A stretch of 64,000 bases of DNA from Asterias amurensis (GCF_032118995.1 NC_092668.1:5497501-5561500), one strand, 5' to 3'; shown: positions 11,214 through 21,885, counted from the first letter of the stretch. Numbers and translations are program-made. Notes: generated from the letters alone by a model not told the origin.

Positions 11214-11395
11214 TTAAGCACCGGGTACTTCTTGTGCGATATAAAACACAAACGTCCACAGATTAACATAAAACCTTAAAGATTATGGTAGTAAAAAACT
11301 TTCCTTGAAATAACATGCTGTTTTGAGAAATGAGTAAATTAATTTCTCAAAAAATCTAAGTGAGACGAAAATTATTTGAGCATGTACAACGGATT
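11214..11395 (+). mobile_element. TTAA element, family V fragment
   Basis: It starts TTAAGCACCGGGTACTTC and keeps CACAGATTAACATAAA, TTTTGAGAAATGAGTAAA and GAGACGAAAATTATTT in family V order. The right half is gone. Confidence 0.5.
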
Positions 11396-11645
11396 GACGT
11401 GACTATTCTATAAAAAAAACACCGCTCTGTGATTTCCACTTCTTTTTCTTTTTCGCAAAAACTTGATGACTTAACGAAGCTGAAACTTCTACAGGTAAAT
11501 AATATGACATACATCTTCATTCACTTTAAGTATGGATTCATGTCACGGCCAAAAACTCAATCTACAAAAGGTAACAAAACCCTTCTTGCTGGACAACGGT
11601 GATTTTCGGGGGATAATATTCACACAAAAAAAACTTCGCTCTTTT

Positions 11646-12016
11646 TTAAAGCCATTGGACCCTTTCGGTAGAGGAAAAAAAGAGGTAAACAGATTTACAA
11701 ATAGTTTACAGGGTTTACAGAAGGTAATGGTGAAAGACTTCTCTTGAAATATTAGTCCATGAAATGCTTCACTTTTTGAGAAAACGGTAAAACAATATAA
11801 ATTCTCGTTAACGAGAATTACGAATTTATTTTAAACACATGTCATGACACGGCGAAACGCGCGGAAACATGGGTGGGTTTTTCCGTTGTTTTCTCCCGAC
11901 TCCGATGACCGATTGAGCCTAAACTTTCACAGGTTTGTTATTTGATATAGAAGTTGTGGTACACAAAGTGTGGGCCTTGGACAACACTGTTTACCGAAAG
12001 GGTCCAATGGCTTTAA
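11646..12016 (-). mobile_element. TTAA element, family II, full length
   Basis: It starts TTAAAGCCATTGGACCC and ends GGGTCCAATGGCTTTAA, with the palindrome ATTCTCGTTAACGAGAAT. Confidence 0.8.
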
Positions 12017-12370
12017 ACTAAAAACAAGACCAAGCCCGCCGGCAGTTAACTTCTCTTGACATAAATACATAAGTGCTGCCAGGTCTGTGAAATATTCATT
12101 CATTCTGAAACCATAACGGATATTAACTTTACCCAAAACTCCCACTTATTTTCATAAATCCATACCCACAGGCAAACTTCTATTGAAGTATAACAGAACA
12201 AGACGTGTATAGAAGGGACAGTAGTGGACATAAAATCCATAATAATATCGTAGGAAATTAATCATTCCATTTTGGCAAGACAGACCGTGGTGGGACAGGT
12301 GCTTGATGGAAGCGGATGATTTGGTTCAAGGAGAGTGAACGGGTTGGTTTCCTGGAAAGTACATTGATTC
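12017..12370. other. Unassigned; a strong-looking splice donor at 12382
   Basis: CTCAAAG/GTAAGAAAAG near 12382 would make a good donor, but all three frames before it carry stops, so no coding exon is called. Confidence 0.35.
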
Positions 12371-12840
12371 GAATTCTCAAAGGTAAGAAAAGACATCAAT
12401 GCAACTTTGAGAAGAGATTCAACTCAAATACATTTCTATAAGTAATTAGCTCTTTTCTTCACAAAGCTGTAAAAGGTTGACCTAAAGGCACCGGACATGT
12501 TTGGTAATTGTCAAAGTCCAGATGTTCTCATTTGGTGTATCCAACATAACTTGTCGCATAGTACGCATACATAAAAAAAATAAAATCTGTGAAATATTTT
12601 GGAAGATAAATTAATTATAACTCTCGGAGGTGAGAAAATACCTTACTGCAACTTTTAGAAGTCAACAAGTAACTAGTTTCTTTGTTTTCAAAGTTGTAAA
12701 CGGTATCTTTCACAAAACGAATCAAAAAGGTACTGTACACGTTGGTATTGTCGACGACCAGTTCTCAATTGGTGTATCCCAGAATAATATAATGCATATT
12801 ATGAATAAAATAACACATCTGTGAAACATTTGGCTCAATC
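12371..12840. repeat. Tandem duplication of host flank plus half TTAA element
   Basis: Host sequence 12371-12481 followed by a half TTAA element (12482-12604) is repeated, diverged, as host 12620-12704 followed by a half element from about 12727. Period is about 245 bp. Matching words include TTCTCAAAGGTAAG/CTCTCGGAGGTGAG and CACAAAGCTGTAAAAGG/TTCAAAGTTGTAAACGG. Confidence 0.65.
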
Positions 12841-12912
12841 GGTCATCGTAATTGCAAAACGTCTGGTCGTCATAACGAGTACGGTTTCATACTAATATTA
12901 AACAATGACGTT

Positions 12913-13476
12913 TAAAGGTACTAACCACATTGGTAATTACTCAGAATAAATGTGAGCAGAAAAACGTACTTGGTAAAGAGCAATGGATGGCTTTGATAGT
13001 TTCATAATAAAACATTGTGAGAAACGGCTCTCTCTTGGGTAAAGTAGTTTTTGAGAAAGAAGTAATTTCTCACTTAAGTATATTATGTGTAAAGGCTTCA
13101 GGCCGGAGGCCTTTTTAGGTATCTGAAAGCACACAACTTGTGCAACAAGGGTCGTTGTCTTCTCTTTAATTATTCTCTTATACAACTTCGATGACCTATA
13201 TGAGTCCACATTTTCACAGATTTGTTATTTTATACATGTTGGGATACACTTAAGTGAGAATGCTGCCGTCGATGCCACCAAACTCTTCATAACTTAGGAT
13301 TAATCTAACGACTTAGGACGAGTTACGTTCCGTGTCCATACGTTAAGACGCATTGAACCCATCCTATAGAGTTGCTGGGACGAGTTACTCCTCCTAACTC
13401 GAGATTAATCCTAGCGTTTCGTGAAATCGGCTGCAGGTCTTTGACAATAATACCAAAGGTATCCAGTGCCTTTAAT
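12913..13476 (+). mobile_element. TTAA element, family I, with a foldback insertion
   Basis: It starts TTTAAAGGTACTAACCACA and ends TATCCAGTGCCTTTAA. Near position 13262 it is interrupted by an unrelated foldback element and resumes at GGTCTTTGACAAT. Confidence 0.65.
13265..13435. mobile_element. GATTTCACGAAA-type foldback element
   Basis: It ends CGTTTCGTGAAATCGGC and holds CTTAGGATTAATC near one end and GAGATTAATCCTAG near the other, plus GGACGAGTTAC twice. Relatives are at 51523-51612 and 52637-52761. Confidence 0.55.
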
Positions 13477-13713
13477 AACAAATGTCACTAGTAACTAAAA
13501 CCATTGAGTACTGTTTCGAAGCGACCAGATCTTTATTCTGATCAAATCTCCATTGGTCATTATTATAAGAATGTCTGGTAACCGACCCCGACATCTGATC
13601 AACGTACAGTGTGATTAATTGACACTCAAATAGCTTGAACTACGAGCTGGATATATCGACCAGTACGTTACGACTGTAATCTACAGTGACGTTGGTGACA
13701 CCAATATACAGCT

Positions 13714-14085
13714 TTAAAGGGAATGTATACGTTTGGTAATTACTCAAACAAGTATTAACATACAAACTGACTTGCTAACGAGCATTGGAGAGTTGCTGAT
13801 AGTATTAAAACATTGTGAGAAACGGCTCCCTCTAAAGTAGCATAGATTTTGAGAAAGAGGTAATTTCTGACTTAAATAGTAAAAGACTTCTAGCCAGAAG
13901 TATTTTATTCCTACCTGAAAGCAAATTCGCCCAACAAGGGTATTTTTTCTCTTATCATTTTCTTGCAACTTCGCTGACCAATTCAACTCAGATTTTCACT
14001 GGCTTGTTATTTTATGCTTATGTTGGTGAGAAGTGAGAAGACTGGTCTTTGACAAATTACCAAACGGAAATTTAACGATACAAAT
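13714..14085 (+). mobile_element. TTAA element, family IV
   Basis: It starts TTAAAGGGAATGTATACG, carries the short palindrome GACTTCTAGCCAGAAGT and ends in GGTCTTTGACAAATTACCAAACGG with a decayed right end. Confidence 0.65.
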
Positions 14086-15112
14086 AATGATAGTTAATAA
14101 CAAAACTTTTTGCTAGAAGACTGTAGCAGCTATCAAATGTATATGCATTTTGAGAATCGTTTTAATCTGAAGTATTGTTGTTGTTGTTGTTGTTTTTTGT
14201 AATAAAGTTTTCTGCCTATTTCACTAACTTTGTATTTGAGAACCTATGTCGTCCTTAACGTTTCTCAAATCTGGTATCCCATTGAATATCCTTCCTGCAT
14301 GGACATAATTTATTCGCTCCGAATTTTTGGTGATATCTCAAAACGCAATAACATCTTTTGAAATGAAATATTCAAAGGTTAGTTTCATTGTTTACGTCTG
14401 TGCTATAACTAAAACAATCAAAAGGTGAAAATAAAAACATATATACTCTGCCTTTAAAGCTATATAGCAACCATCTGGTTTCTGTCACCGTAATTGCTAA
14501 CTTATTGGCATAATTACAAAGATATGTACAATAAAAGTCACATGTGAAAGTTTCAGCTGTATAAATTATGATGTATGTTGTCTGTTGAGTAACAAATAAA
14601 ATAAACTGTCACTGTATTTTATCAAGAACGTCGAATCTAAGTTCTTGCGACTTGTTTTGTGGTTTGTAGTTTTTCTGTTTCAATAATTATGTGATTTGTC
14701 ATTTTATAATGTCTTAATCTTCTTTTAATTGTGGTGATTTTAATTGTATGTTCAGTTCATTTCATTTAATTCCACAGTATTCACAAGTATAACAGTCAAA
14801 TACAATATAACAGTATTATGTAAACAGGGAGTGAAACTGTAGAGGAACCCATAAAAAAGCACAGCTTGTAAGTAACGGGTCCGTATAATGAAGCATGTGC
14901 TTTGACCTAAATAAACAATATTACTGAGAGTAGTCTCAGAGATAACCAAAAGTCAATAGTAAGCTCAAAGCAAATGCAGCATTCTATGAAGAGGTTACAT
15001 GTTATTGTTCGTTTAAATCGTTTTCATTGTAATGTGTGTAAGTGCGTATATGGGTAGAGTTTCAACTGCCATCAACTGTCTTATTAGCAAACAAAACAGT
15101 TTTGTAATGTAC
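14086..15112. other. AT-rich unassigned sequence
   Basis: A short (TTG)n run lies near 14175. No gene or repeat family was recognised. Confidence 0.4.
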
Positions 15113-15219
15113 CTTTAAAGTTTGACCCGTACCGAAGATGAAGCTTGATGAGAATGGGTTTGATTCGGTGGTGATTAGTAAGAAACAGAAATTCAAGACA
15201 CTTGTATCAAAATGTGTAT
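15113..15219 (-). CDS. Doubtful exon with an immunoglobulin J-like motif
   Basis: Between a possible acceptor (CACTCTAG, 15220-15221) and a possible donor (AAG/GTACAT) a frame encodes DTSVLNFC, then about 15 residues later SSSFIFGTGQTLKV. The second part fits the FGxGxxLxV G-strand motif that ends immunoglobulin V domains. The first resembles the DxxxYxC motif but has one extra residue. The upstream part of a V domain cannot be read without stops, so this is a decayed V exon or a coincidence. It lies downstream, on the same strand, of the candidate signal exon at 15779-15830. The open frame itself is seen; the relation to V domains is inference. Confidence 0.2.
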
Positions 15220-15628
15220 CTAGAGTGAGATTATTACTCAACAACACCCAGGGTTAGGTGGTGAAAGGAATTTACTCCTTAGTTGTTTTCTAGGATATAT
15301 TATTTCCCAGTGACCAACGAGGAAACGACAGTTTGCCTGGAGGTGAAACTTGAGCATCTCGCAGATTCAGGAATAGTACCGTCGAAAATATGTTGTAAGA
15401 AAAACTTCTTTTAATTTGAATGTTTCATTTTTACAAAATGTTTCATTTTACAAAATATATTTGTTTACTACTTTTTCTTCGACAGGCTTAACACATTCTC
15501 ATATCTCTTATCCAGTCTTTCGATCGGGAAATAATACTATTATTTATTGCTGATTTTGTATTGTAAACTGTTTACACGTTTTTACTGTTTCGGGCGATAC
15601 TTTATAGAAAAGCGGATAATAATATTTT

Positions 15629-15830
15629 TTTACTGGGTATTTTTACGCAAAAGAGAGAACAGTGCTAAGAAATCACGAACTGCAAACAAAGGAGGGGAAA
15701 CATGTGTTTGTGACAGCAGATAAATATCTACATGATGGCATGAGGGACATCTGGGGACATCTCTGCCGTAAAACTTACCGAGGAAACTACTCATGCATAA
15801 TAATAGAAGAATAAGCCGCATCAATGTCAT
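15629..15830 (-). CDS. Candidate small secreted protein or signal-peptide first exon
   Basis: ATG at 15830 begins MTLMRLILLLLCMSSFL, a convincing short signal peptide. It is followed by G/GTAAGT, a strong donor in phase 1 (exon end 15779). A good acceptor (TTTCCCCTCCTTTGTTTGCAG) lies only 99 bp on, at 15680-15681. Splicing there gives a protein of about 33 residues ending RDFLALFSLLRKNTQ. The 99-bp intron is a multiple of three without stops, so retention would give about 66 residues with a CPSC pair. AATAAA on this strand lies near 15545. If the real second exon is farther away, this is only the leader exon of a larger secreted or surface protein. I do not recognise the gene. Confidence 0.3.
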
Positions 15831-15905
15831 AAATACATTACACCTGTCGTCTCTCTTTGATATTTCCAAACAGCATCAACTTCGGCCCGACAAGGTAGAA
15901 CCGTC

Positions 15906-16289
15906 TTAAAGGCAGTGGACACTATTGGTAATTACTCAAAATAGTTATTAGCATAAAACCTTACTTGGTAACGAGTAATGGGGGAGGTTGATTATATAAA
16001 ACATTGTAAGAAATGGCTCCCTCTGTAGTGACAGAGTTTTTGGGAAAGAAGTAATCTTTCAGAAATTTGATTTCGAGACCTCAGAAGTAGATTTTGAGGT
16101 CTCGAAATCAAGCGCCTGAAAGCACACAACTTCGTGTGACAAGAGCGTTTTTTGTTTCATAGTTATTTCGCCACTTCGACAACCAGTTGAGCTCAAATTT
16201 TCACAGGTTTGTTATTTTATGCATATGTTGAGATACACCAAGTGGGAAGAAAGGTTTTTGACAATAACCAATAGTGTCCAGTCCCTAAA
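15906..16289 (+). mobile_element. TTAA element, family I, near full length
   Basis: It starts TTAAAGGCAGTGGACACTA, has the palindrome GATTTCGAGACCTCAGA/TTTGAGGTCTCGAAATC and ends AGTGTCCAGTCCCTAAA. Confidence 0.8.
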
Positions 16290-16883
16290 CATAAAATGGT
16301 CTGTATAATCAATATTCGTGTTTTAACACTATCAAACCAAAATGAGATTTTGCAAATGTTTTTACAGTCTAAATGTGCCGTATCAGATTCATTAATCACT
16401 GTATACCACTTTTTTCCCTAGAAATTTATTGAGTTTTTAATTTTGCTTGCTACCTTCTACCGAACAGCTAAGAAAACCAACTTTCGATCCTGTGTCGTGA
16501 AAATCAATACACAGTGAGAACATCTCGCCCTTCGAAAAAATGCATATTAATTTTAATATTTCACATGGTATAATAATAGTCGAGTGGTACTGCCAGGGCA
16601 TGGGAGGGTGTGTATGCTTGTAGTGTTTGCGTAACCTCTCCTCCATCGTTCGTAATTTGCAAATCACACGTACAGACGCACCTATATGGACAGAAGATTT
16701 GCAAACCTTGAGTCTTTCGACGCCACCCCCCCCCCCCCACAGGCAAAAGTTATACGACACTTTATCTGCTTATCCATAGTGATTGCTCCTTTAAGTTTAT
16801 ACAATGCACGATGTGTGGTAGGGGCTGTGTCCCCGCTCCCCCCCCCCCCCCAAAAAAAAAAAAAAAATAATAAAAAAAAAAAG
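16290..16883. other. Unassigned, with homopolymer tracts
   Basis: A poly-C run near 16727 and a poly-C run joined to poly-A near 16840-16880 break up the sequence. The open frames across them are low-complexity artefacts. Confidence 0.45.
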
Positions 16884-17000
16884 GTCGTGGGTTCGAATCC
16901 CACCCGAGTAGTATGCCTGTAAAAAAAGAGAAATACTGAGTAGTACAGTGCTAACACACATTGTTGAATATGAGTTAAAACCATAATTAATATTCTTCAT
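16884..17000 (+). mobile_element. SINE B fragment with tRNA-like B box
   Basis: GTGGGTTCGAATCCCACCCG is followed by GCCTGT, AAATACTGAGTAGTACAG and TGCTAACACACAT. The same order occurs at 55785-55925 and 45931-46040. The head lacks the A-box part. Confidence 0.6.
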
Positions 17001-17004
17001 CCCC

Positions 17005-17185
17005 GATGCAAATTCAACAATAACAACAACAACAACAATATAGTAAGGGATCCGGTAACACCATGTACTGATAATTGAGTTAAGGTGGTTATGAAAAGAA
17101 CCGTATAAAGGTTTCAACTCAACGTTTCGATCAGTATGCTCATCAACAGCAAAACCAGCAACAATAGCAACAACAACATCACCTT
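17005..17185 (-). mobile_element. (CAA)n runs and GATCGAAACG-core element
   Basis: CAA-rich microsatellites flank a minus-strand copy of the core element: GGTAACACCATGTA, AGTTAAGGTGGTTATGAAAAG, then ACTCAACGTTTCGATCAGTA. Confidence 0.5.
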
Positions 17186-17221
17186 TTCCTCTTGTACAGA
17201 AGTAGACCTACCCCCTAAAAC

Positions 17222-17880
17222 CCGAGATTCACAGAACACAATAAAGAAACAATTGGAAGGGGTACACCCCGCTACCCAAGCAAATTACAAGATAGAAAAT
17301 TAAGCCCTCCCATCCGCACATCCACAACAAAAATAACAACAACAACAACAAGAAATACCCTTTTGACAAACTCTTTTTCTTTTGAATTCCTTAGATTCCC
17401 AGACCACAATGAGAACACAATGGGAGGGGTGTACACCTGTCTACGTTATATAGAAAATCACTAGATACATTTGAGGAAAACCTCACCAAGCATCTTCAAA
17501 AGTAAGCCCTCCCATCAACTTATTTTGCACAAGATGGTGCGATGTGGGGGTTTTTTCCGCCTTCAAAATCAGATATAGATACATACTGAGCACAAATGTA
17601 TCGTTTGTAAAAGTTTACGTTCACCAAGTTCATGAGACTCCCAGAACACAATGAATACACAGTGATGAGATATAGAAAATCACTAGTTCACTAGGTTAAT
17701 TTAGGGAAACCTCACCGCAAGAATCTCAATAATAAGCCCTCCAATCCACACATTGTGCACAAGATGGTGTGATGTGTCCTCCATACACTTTCCCCTCGCG
17801 TAATTCTATACAGATACGGATGGATACATATATACCGAGCATTGTTGGCAAAGTTTACGTGCACTCAACTTTTCAATTTT
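17222..17880. repeat. Degenerate tandem repeat, about 243-bp unit
   Basis: Three units start near 17222, 17392 and 17635 with GATTC(A/C)CAGA(A/C)CACAAT or ACTCCCAGAACACAAT. They then share TATAGAAAATCACTAG, AAGCCCTCC and CACAAGATGGTG(C/T)GATG. The first unit is shortened. It would lie in the first intron of the gene begun at 17991-18057. Confidence 0.65.
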
Positions 17881-17990
17881 GACTGACGGTATTACGAGAG
17901 GTTGTAGCATGCTCTGAAACGCATTATTCCCTCTCACCTTAACACCTATACAGAACCCCTCAAATCATAAGATTTCCTCCTACAACTCAC

Positions 17991-18057
17991 CTGTCATCCT
18001 TGGGGCAAGAAGCAGCAGAAGAAAATAGCCTAAGACGTTGGCTGTCAGGTATCCCAT
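17991..18057 (-). CDS. Signal-peptide first coding exon, gene unknown
   Basis: ATG at 18057 opens MGYLTANVLGYFLLLLLAPR and the frame reaches ACAG/GTGAGT, a strong donor after 22 codons plus one base (phase 1). The hydrophobic leucine core and the phase-1 junction are typical of leader exons of secreted or membrane proteins. The next exons must lie at lower coordinates but I could not recognise them; the intron begins in a tandem-repeat block. Sequence upstream of the ATG (18060-18200) is richer in CG than the surroundings, consistent with a promoter or 5' UTR. Exon structure is inferred from splice-site match only. Confidence 0.4.
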
Positions 18058-18726
18058 GATCCGTGCGCGGTACAATTCCTTCAGAGCTCAGAGCGAGTTT
18101 TGTCTCGGCGACTCTAGTCATCAGCTATCATACACTATATTACGCGTGTAGCATCCTCGCGGCGTGCTGCGTGATAATGACCCAAACCGCAACATGGTGG
18201 AGATGAGATTAAACGCATGCACGCCACCAGTTAACTGGTACTGCTACAGGGATAATTCGCTGGCACCCGGCAGTTAACACATCTCTATGATACATAAACC
18301 CTGACTGATAAAATCGCATTTATTTGAAGAAAAACAAAAAAAATCAAATTCAAGAGCGATATCAAATTATGGAACACATCTTTACTTCCGGGTGCGTAGG
18401 TGGCGCGGGTTTAGAGAAGAGGGTTCTAATATTTTTGCTTTTTATCTGTCCCTGTTCGCTCGGATGCAGATGAATTTCGGAACATCTTAAGTTTCTACAT
18501 CCTTGATAACCACTTAGCAATGGTATATGCTGAATACTAAACAAGGAAGGGGGTTGATTGAGAGTAACCACGAACAATGGGACGTAAAAAATACTATACT
18601 CGGCTTGCACTCAAAAGGGCATTACCGAAACAGAATGGGATTTCTTTTTAGAATGTGTGGAATTTAAAAAAAGTTCTGAGGTTCACTTCAGGAAACTTGA
18701 AACTTGAAATGGTCGTTATTGAAGGT
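18058..18726. other. Putative promoter side of the 17991 exon, otherwise unassigned
   Basis: CG-containing words cluster at 18060-18200. No TATA box or other element is certain. The 18362-18610 open frame shows no known motif. Confidence 0.3.
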
Positions 18727-19098
18727 TTAAAGTCATTGGACCCTTTCGGTAAACAGTATTGACCAAGGCCCACACTTCGTGTATCACAACTTATATATAA
18801 GATAACAAATCTGTGAAAATTTAGGCTCAATAACGGTCATCGGAGTCGGGAGAAAATAACAGGAAAACCCACCCTTGTTTCCGCACCTTTCGCCGTGTCA
18901 TGACATGTGTTTACAATAAATTCGTAAATCTCGATATCGAGAATTGATATTGTTTTAATGTTTTCTCAAAAAGTACAGCATTTCATGGAATAATACTTCC
19001 ACGAAGTCTTTCACCATTGCCTTCTGTAAACCCTGTAAGTTATTTGTAAATCTGTGATTTTTTGATTTGTTTCTGTACCGAAAGTGTCCAATGGCTTT
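18727..19098 (+). mobile_element. TTAA element, family II, near full length
   Basis: It starts TTAAAGTCATTGGACCC, has the palindrome AATCTCGATATCGAGAATT and ends AGTGTCCAATGGCTTTGA, so the right TTAA is decayed. Confidence 0.75.
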
Positions 19099-19114
19099 GA
19101 CGAAACGTATATAA

Positions 19115-19300
19115 AGCCTCAAAGCAGTGTCTATTTTGGTAAATAACTGTCAAAATACAAGTATCATCATTTGGTGTATCCCAACATAATATGCATAACG
19201 TAACAAACCTGTGAATTTTGGTCATCGAAGTTGCAAGAATAAAACAACAGAGAGTTAAAAATCGCACTTAATGCATAATATTGTGTGCTTTGAAATTACT
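19115..19300 (-). mobile_element. TTAA element, family I fragment
   Basis: TTTGGTGTATCCCAACATAA, GCATAACGTAACAAACCTGTG and GGTCATCGAAGTTGCAAG are in family I order. Neither terminus is intact. Confidence 0.5.
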
Positions 19301-19662
19301 ACGCTCAGTGCATTTTGTCCGATTCAAATTTGTTTTAAACAATTATCTCATTCTCTAAAACAATTATTACTTGAAAGGGGGTTTATATATAATATAGAAA
19401 GGTTTGCGGTAACACCATGAAAGGGGGTTGTTTTTAACAATGTTTGAGGTAAGAGTAATCTTGTTGCACCAGGTAAATTTTTCTAATCATTAACGTTGGA
19501 AGTAATGAACAAAGGGTATTTATGCCTACCCTCCCTAAATGAAGAAAAAATTAAACGCATAAGTTTGCATGAAATACTGACTCTATTGAAAATGTAAAAT
19601 GAACTTGTTCGAATGAGGACAGGGCGCCCTCTAATGGTGTCCTACACATCATGCTATAATAT
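19301..19662. other. Unassigned
   Basis: GCGGTAACACCATG near 19404 matches the tail of the GATCGAAACG-core element. Nothing else was recognised. Confidence 0.35.
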
Positions 19663-19820
19663 TGGGTGCGTTCGTTTAGCTTCCCCGGGTCGACCCCGGT
19701 GTGTGGCGGGGGTTTTTTTCCAGCACGTGTGCAGACAATTACCCACGGTTTTCCTGGGGGGGGGGGGGGGAACCCGCCACACACCGGGGTTTACCCAGGG
19801 AAGCTAAACGAACGAACCCA
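19663..19820. mobile_element. GC-rich foldback element Y
   Basis: The inverted ends are GGGTGCGTTCGTTTAGCTTC and its complement, followed by CCGGGTCGACCCCGGTGTG and by CACACACCGGGGTTTACCC on the right. A run of 15 or so G lies near 19757. Confidence 0.75.
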
Positions 19821-20403
19821 ATATATCATGGAGACATGTGTGGGTTTTTTCACTGTGCTAAAAAAAACTTTACCACTTCAAATCAATGTCCGTATGTTCC
19901 ATATATACTGTAAATGTGACAACGTTTAAAACATGCCCTCCATTTTTCGGTTTAATGAACCGAGCGCCCTGCACGTCGGGTTTCGGGAGCGCCCATAATT
20001 TCATTCTTTAAAGACGGCTCTGTAAGGTGTGCTTCGTCACTGTCTATGTTCACTTCGATATTATAACAGTAAAAGCCGATAACCGATCCTTAAAAGCATT
20101 CTGGCACTTATTTATTATTGGTATGGCTACTTCAAGTACGTTTTGAATCCATGTTTTCCCCCATGAATACTATTCTTACAAGCAGATATATATCAATCAA
20201 CCTGTCTTACATTTTGTGTAACTATGTTCTTTCGTAACTATGTTTTCCCCCAATTGACTTCCCCTTTTAATTTATAGCGTGACGTAGGCTGATGGATATG
20301 AACGTACGTTCTTGTTTGATCTACAGCTACTGGTGATATTGCTAACTTGCCTACACGACAACGCTGTGTTTACCGCAGGAAACCTCCACTTGTGTGGACA
20401 ACA
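19821..20403. other. Unassigned
   Basis: No gene or repeat family was recognised. Confidence 0.4.
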
Positions 20404-20923
20404 TTAATTACATGTTATAGTCTAAAGATAGTATCTAATTTTAACAAAGCTTCCAGATTGTTTCATATGGTCATTATTAAAGGCACTGTACACGTTTGGT
20501 GATTGTCAAAGACCAGTCTTCTCACTTGGTGTATCCCAACACTATGCATAAAATAAAAAGCCTGTGAAATTTTGACTCACTTGGTCATTGAAGTTGCAAG
20601 AAAATGATGACAGAAAAAACACCCTTGTTGTACCAAAATAGCGTGCTTTCAGATAGGAATAAAAGGCTTCTTGCCAGAAGTCTTTTTATATTTTAGTAAT
20701 AAATTACCTCTTTCTCAAAAACTACGTTACTTCAGGGGAGTCATTTCTCACAATGTTTCATACTATCATCAGCTCGCCCATGCTCGTTACCGAGTAATGT
20801 TTTGTGCTGATATAAATTTTGAGAAATTACTAAACATGTACAGTGCCTTTAATTTCATTTTTAAAGTCTCAATATAGCATCTAATTTTAATAAAGATTCT
20901 AAATTGTTTCATGTCATTATTAA
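20404..20923. repeat. Direct duplication flanking a TTAA element
   Basis: A TTAA-to-TTAA host segment at 20404-20480 is repeated, diverged, at 20849-20923. Shared words include ATCTAATTTTAA, AAATTGTTTCAT or AGATTGTTTCAT, and TCATTATTAA. The element at 20477-20852 sits between the copies and the second copy ends in an unoccupied TTAA. Confidence 0.75.
20477..20852 (-). mobile_element. TTAA element, family IV-like, full length
   Basis: It starts TTAAAGGCACTGTACACG and ends CATGTACAGTGCCTTTAA. The centre holds AGGCTTCTTGCCAGAAGTC. Confidence 0.8.
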
Positions 20924-20991
20924 GGGCTATCATTTACACCGCCACCTGTCTTTGTATTTTAAATTAAAGGTACTGGACACATTAAAGGATT

Positions 20992-21421
20992 CGGGTACTT
21001 TTTCAAAATGTCCACAGATTTACATTAAACTTACAGGGTTTGAAGATAAATGATAGTGGAAAGCTTCCCTTCAAATATCACTAACTATAAGGTTGTGTAG
21101 TTTTTGAGAAATTAGTAAAACAAGTCACAAAATAATTTTGGTCTCATGAGACCAAAATTATTTTAGCATGTAAAATCCCCTTAACCAGTTATGATATTAT
21201 ACCGAAACCATAGCATAACTGGTTAATACGTTTTTACATGCTAAAACTGAGACGAAAATTATTACTTTTAATCATTTCTCAAAAACTACAGCACCTCAGT
21301 AAGTAAAATTTCAAGGGAAGCATTCTTCTATCATAATCTTCAAACTGTGTAAGTTTAATGTAAATATGTGGACATTGTGTTTTTTGTTAGGAAAAAATAC
21401 ATAAAAAAATATACCCTTTAA
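20992..21421 (+). mobile_element. TTAA element, family V, full length
   Basis: It starts TTAAAGGATTCGGGTAC and ends ATATACCCTTTAA. The core palindrome TTTTGGTCTCATGAGACCAAAA is followed by a second hairpin built on ACCAGTTATG/CATAACTGGT (21183-21224). Confidence 0.75.
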
Positions 21422-21540
21422 GTGATTGTCTTAGACCAGTATTCCCACTTGGTGTATATCAACGTGTGAACATAATGATTGTGTTGTGAGAACGAAACGG
21501 CTCCCTCTGAAGCAAAGAGGTTTTTGAGAAAGATGGAATT

Positions 21541-21885
21541 TTAAAGGGGTTGCACCGTCATGATCAAAGGAGGCCACTGGATGAACATGGAATTTTGAAC
21601 CAACATCACACTCGGGGTGGCTCTCAATACATTATTTATATAATTAACCAAACCTTTGTAAATTGTGCCTTGAAGGGGTAGTTTGCAAAAACTCCACTGT
21701 GAAATTTACTGCACTTTAACCTGGCACCCTAGCTGCCATGTGAAGCACCGTAAATTTTACGGATTTATTTGTACATTGTGTGGCTGTGAATTAATTAATT
21801 CTCAACCATAACTGCACGAGGGCGCCCTCTGTCCGTATCACTCATAGAGCGGCCTCGCGTCTGATGTAACTGGAGTAACTACTTT
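21541..21885. mobile_element. Unclassified insertion starting TTAAAGGGG
   Basis: About 345 bp interrupts the family I copy. It starts TTAAAGGGGTTGCACCG; the right end is unclear. No second copy was recognised in the window. Confidence 0.35.

Noticed and set aside
12276..12382. Coding exon ending at a strong GTAAGA donor
   Set aside because: All three frames contain stops, and the segment is part of a tandem duplication.
15113..15219. Recombination signal sequence beside the J-like motif
   Set aside because: No CACAGTG/CACTGTG heptamer with a nonamer at 12 or 23 bp lies next to it.
16437..17117. Several overlapping 60-107-residue frames on both strands
   Set aside because: They run through poly-C, poly-A and SINE sequence and read as glycine, phenylalanine or lysine runs.
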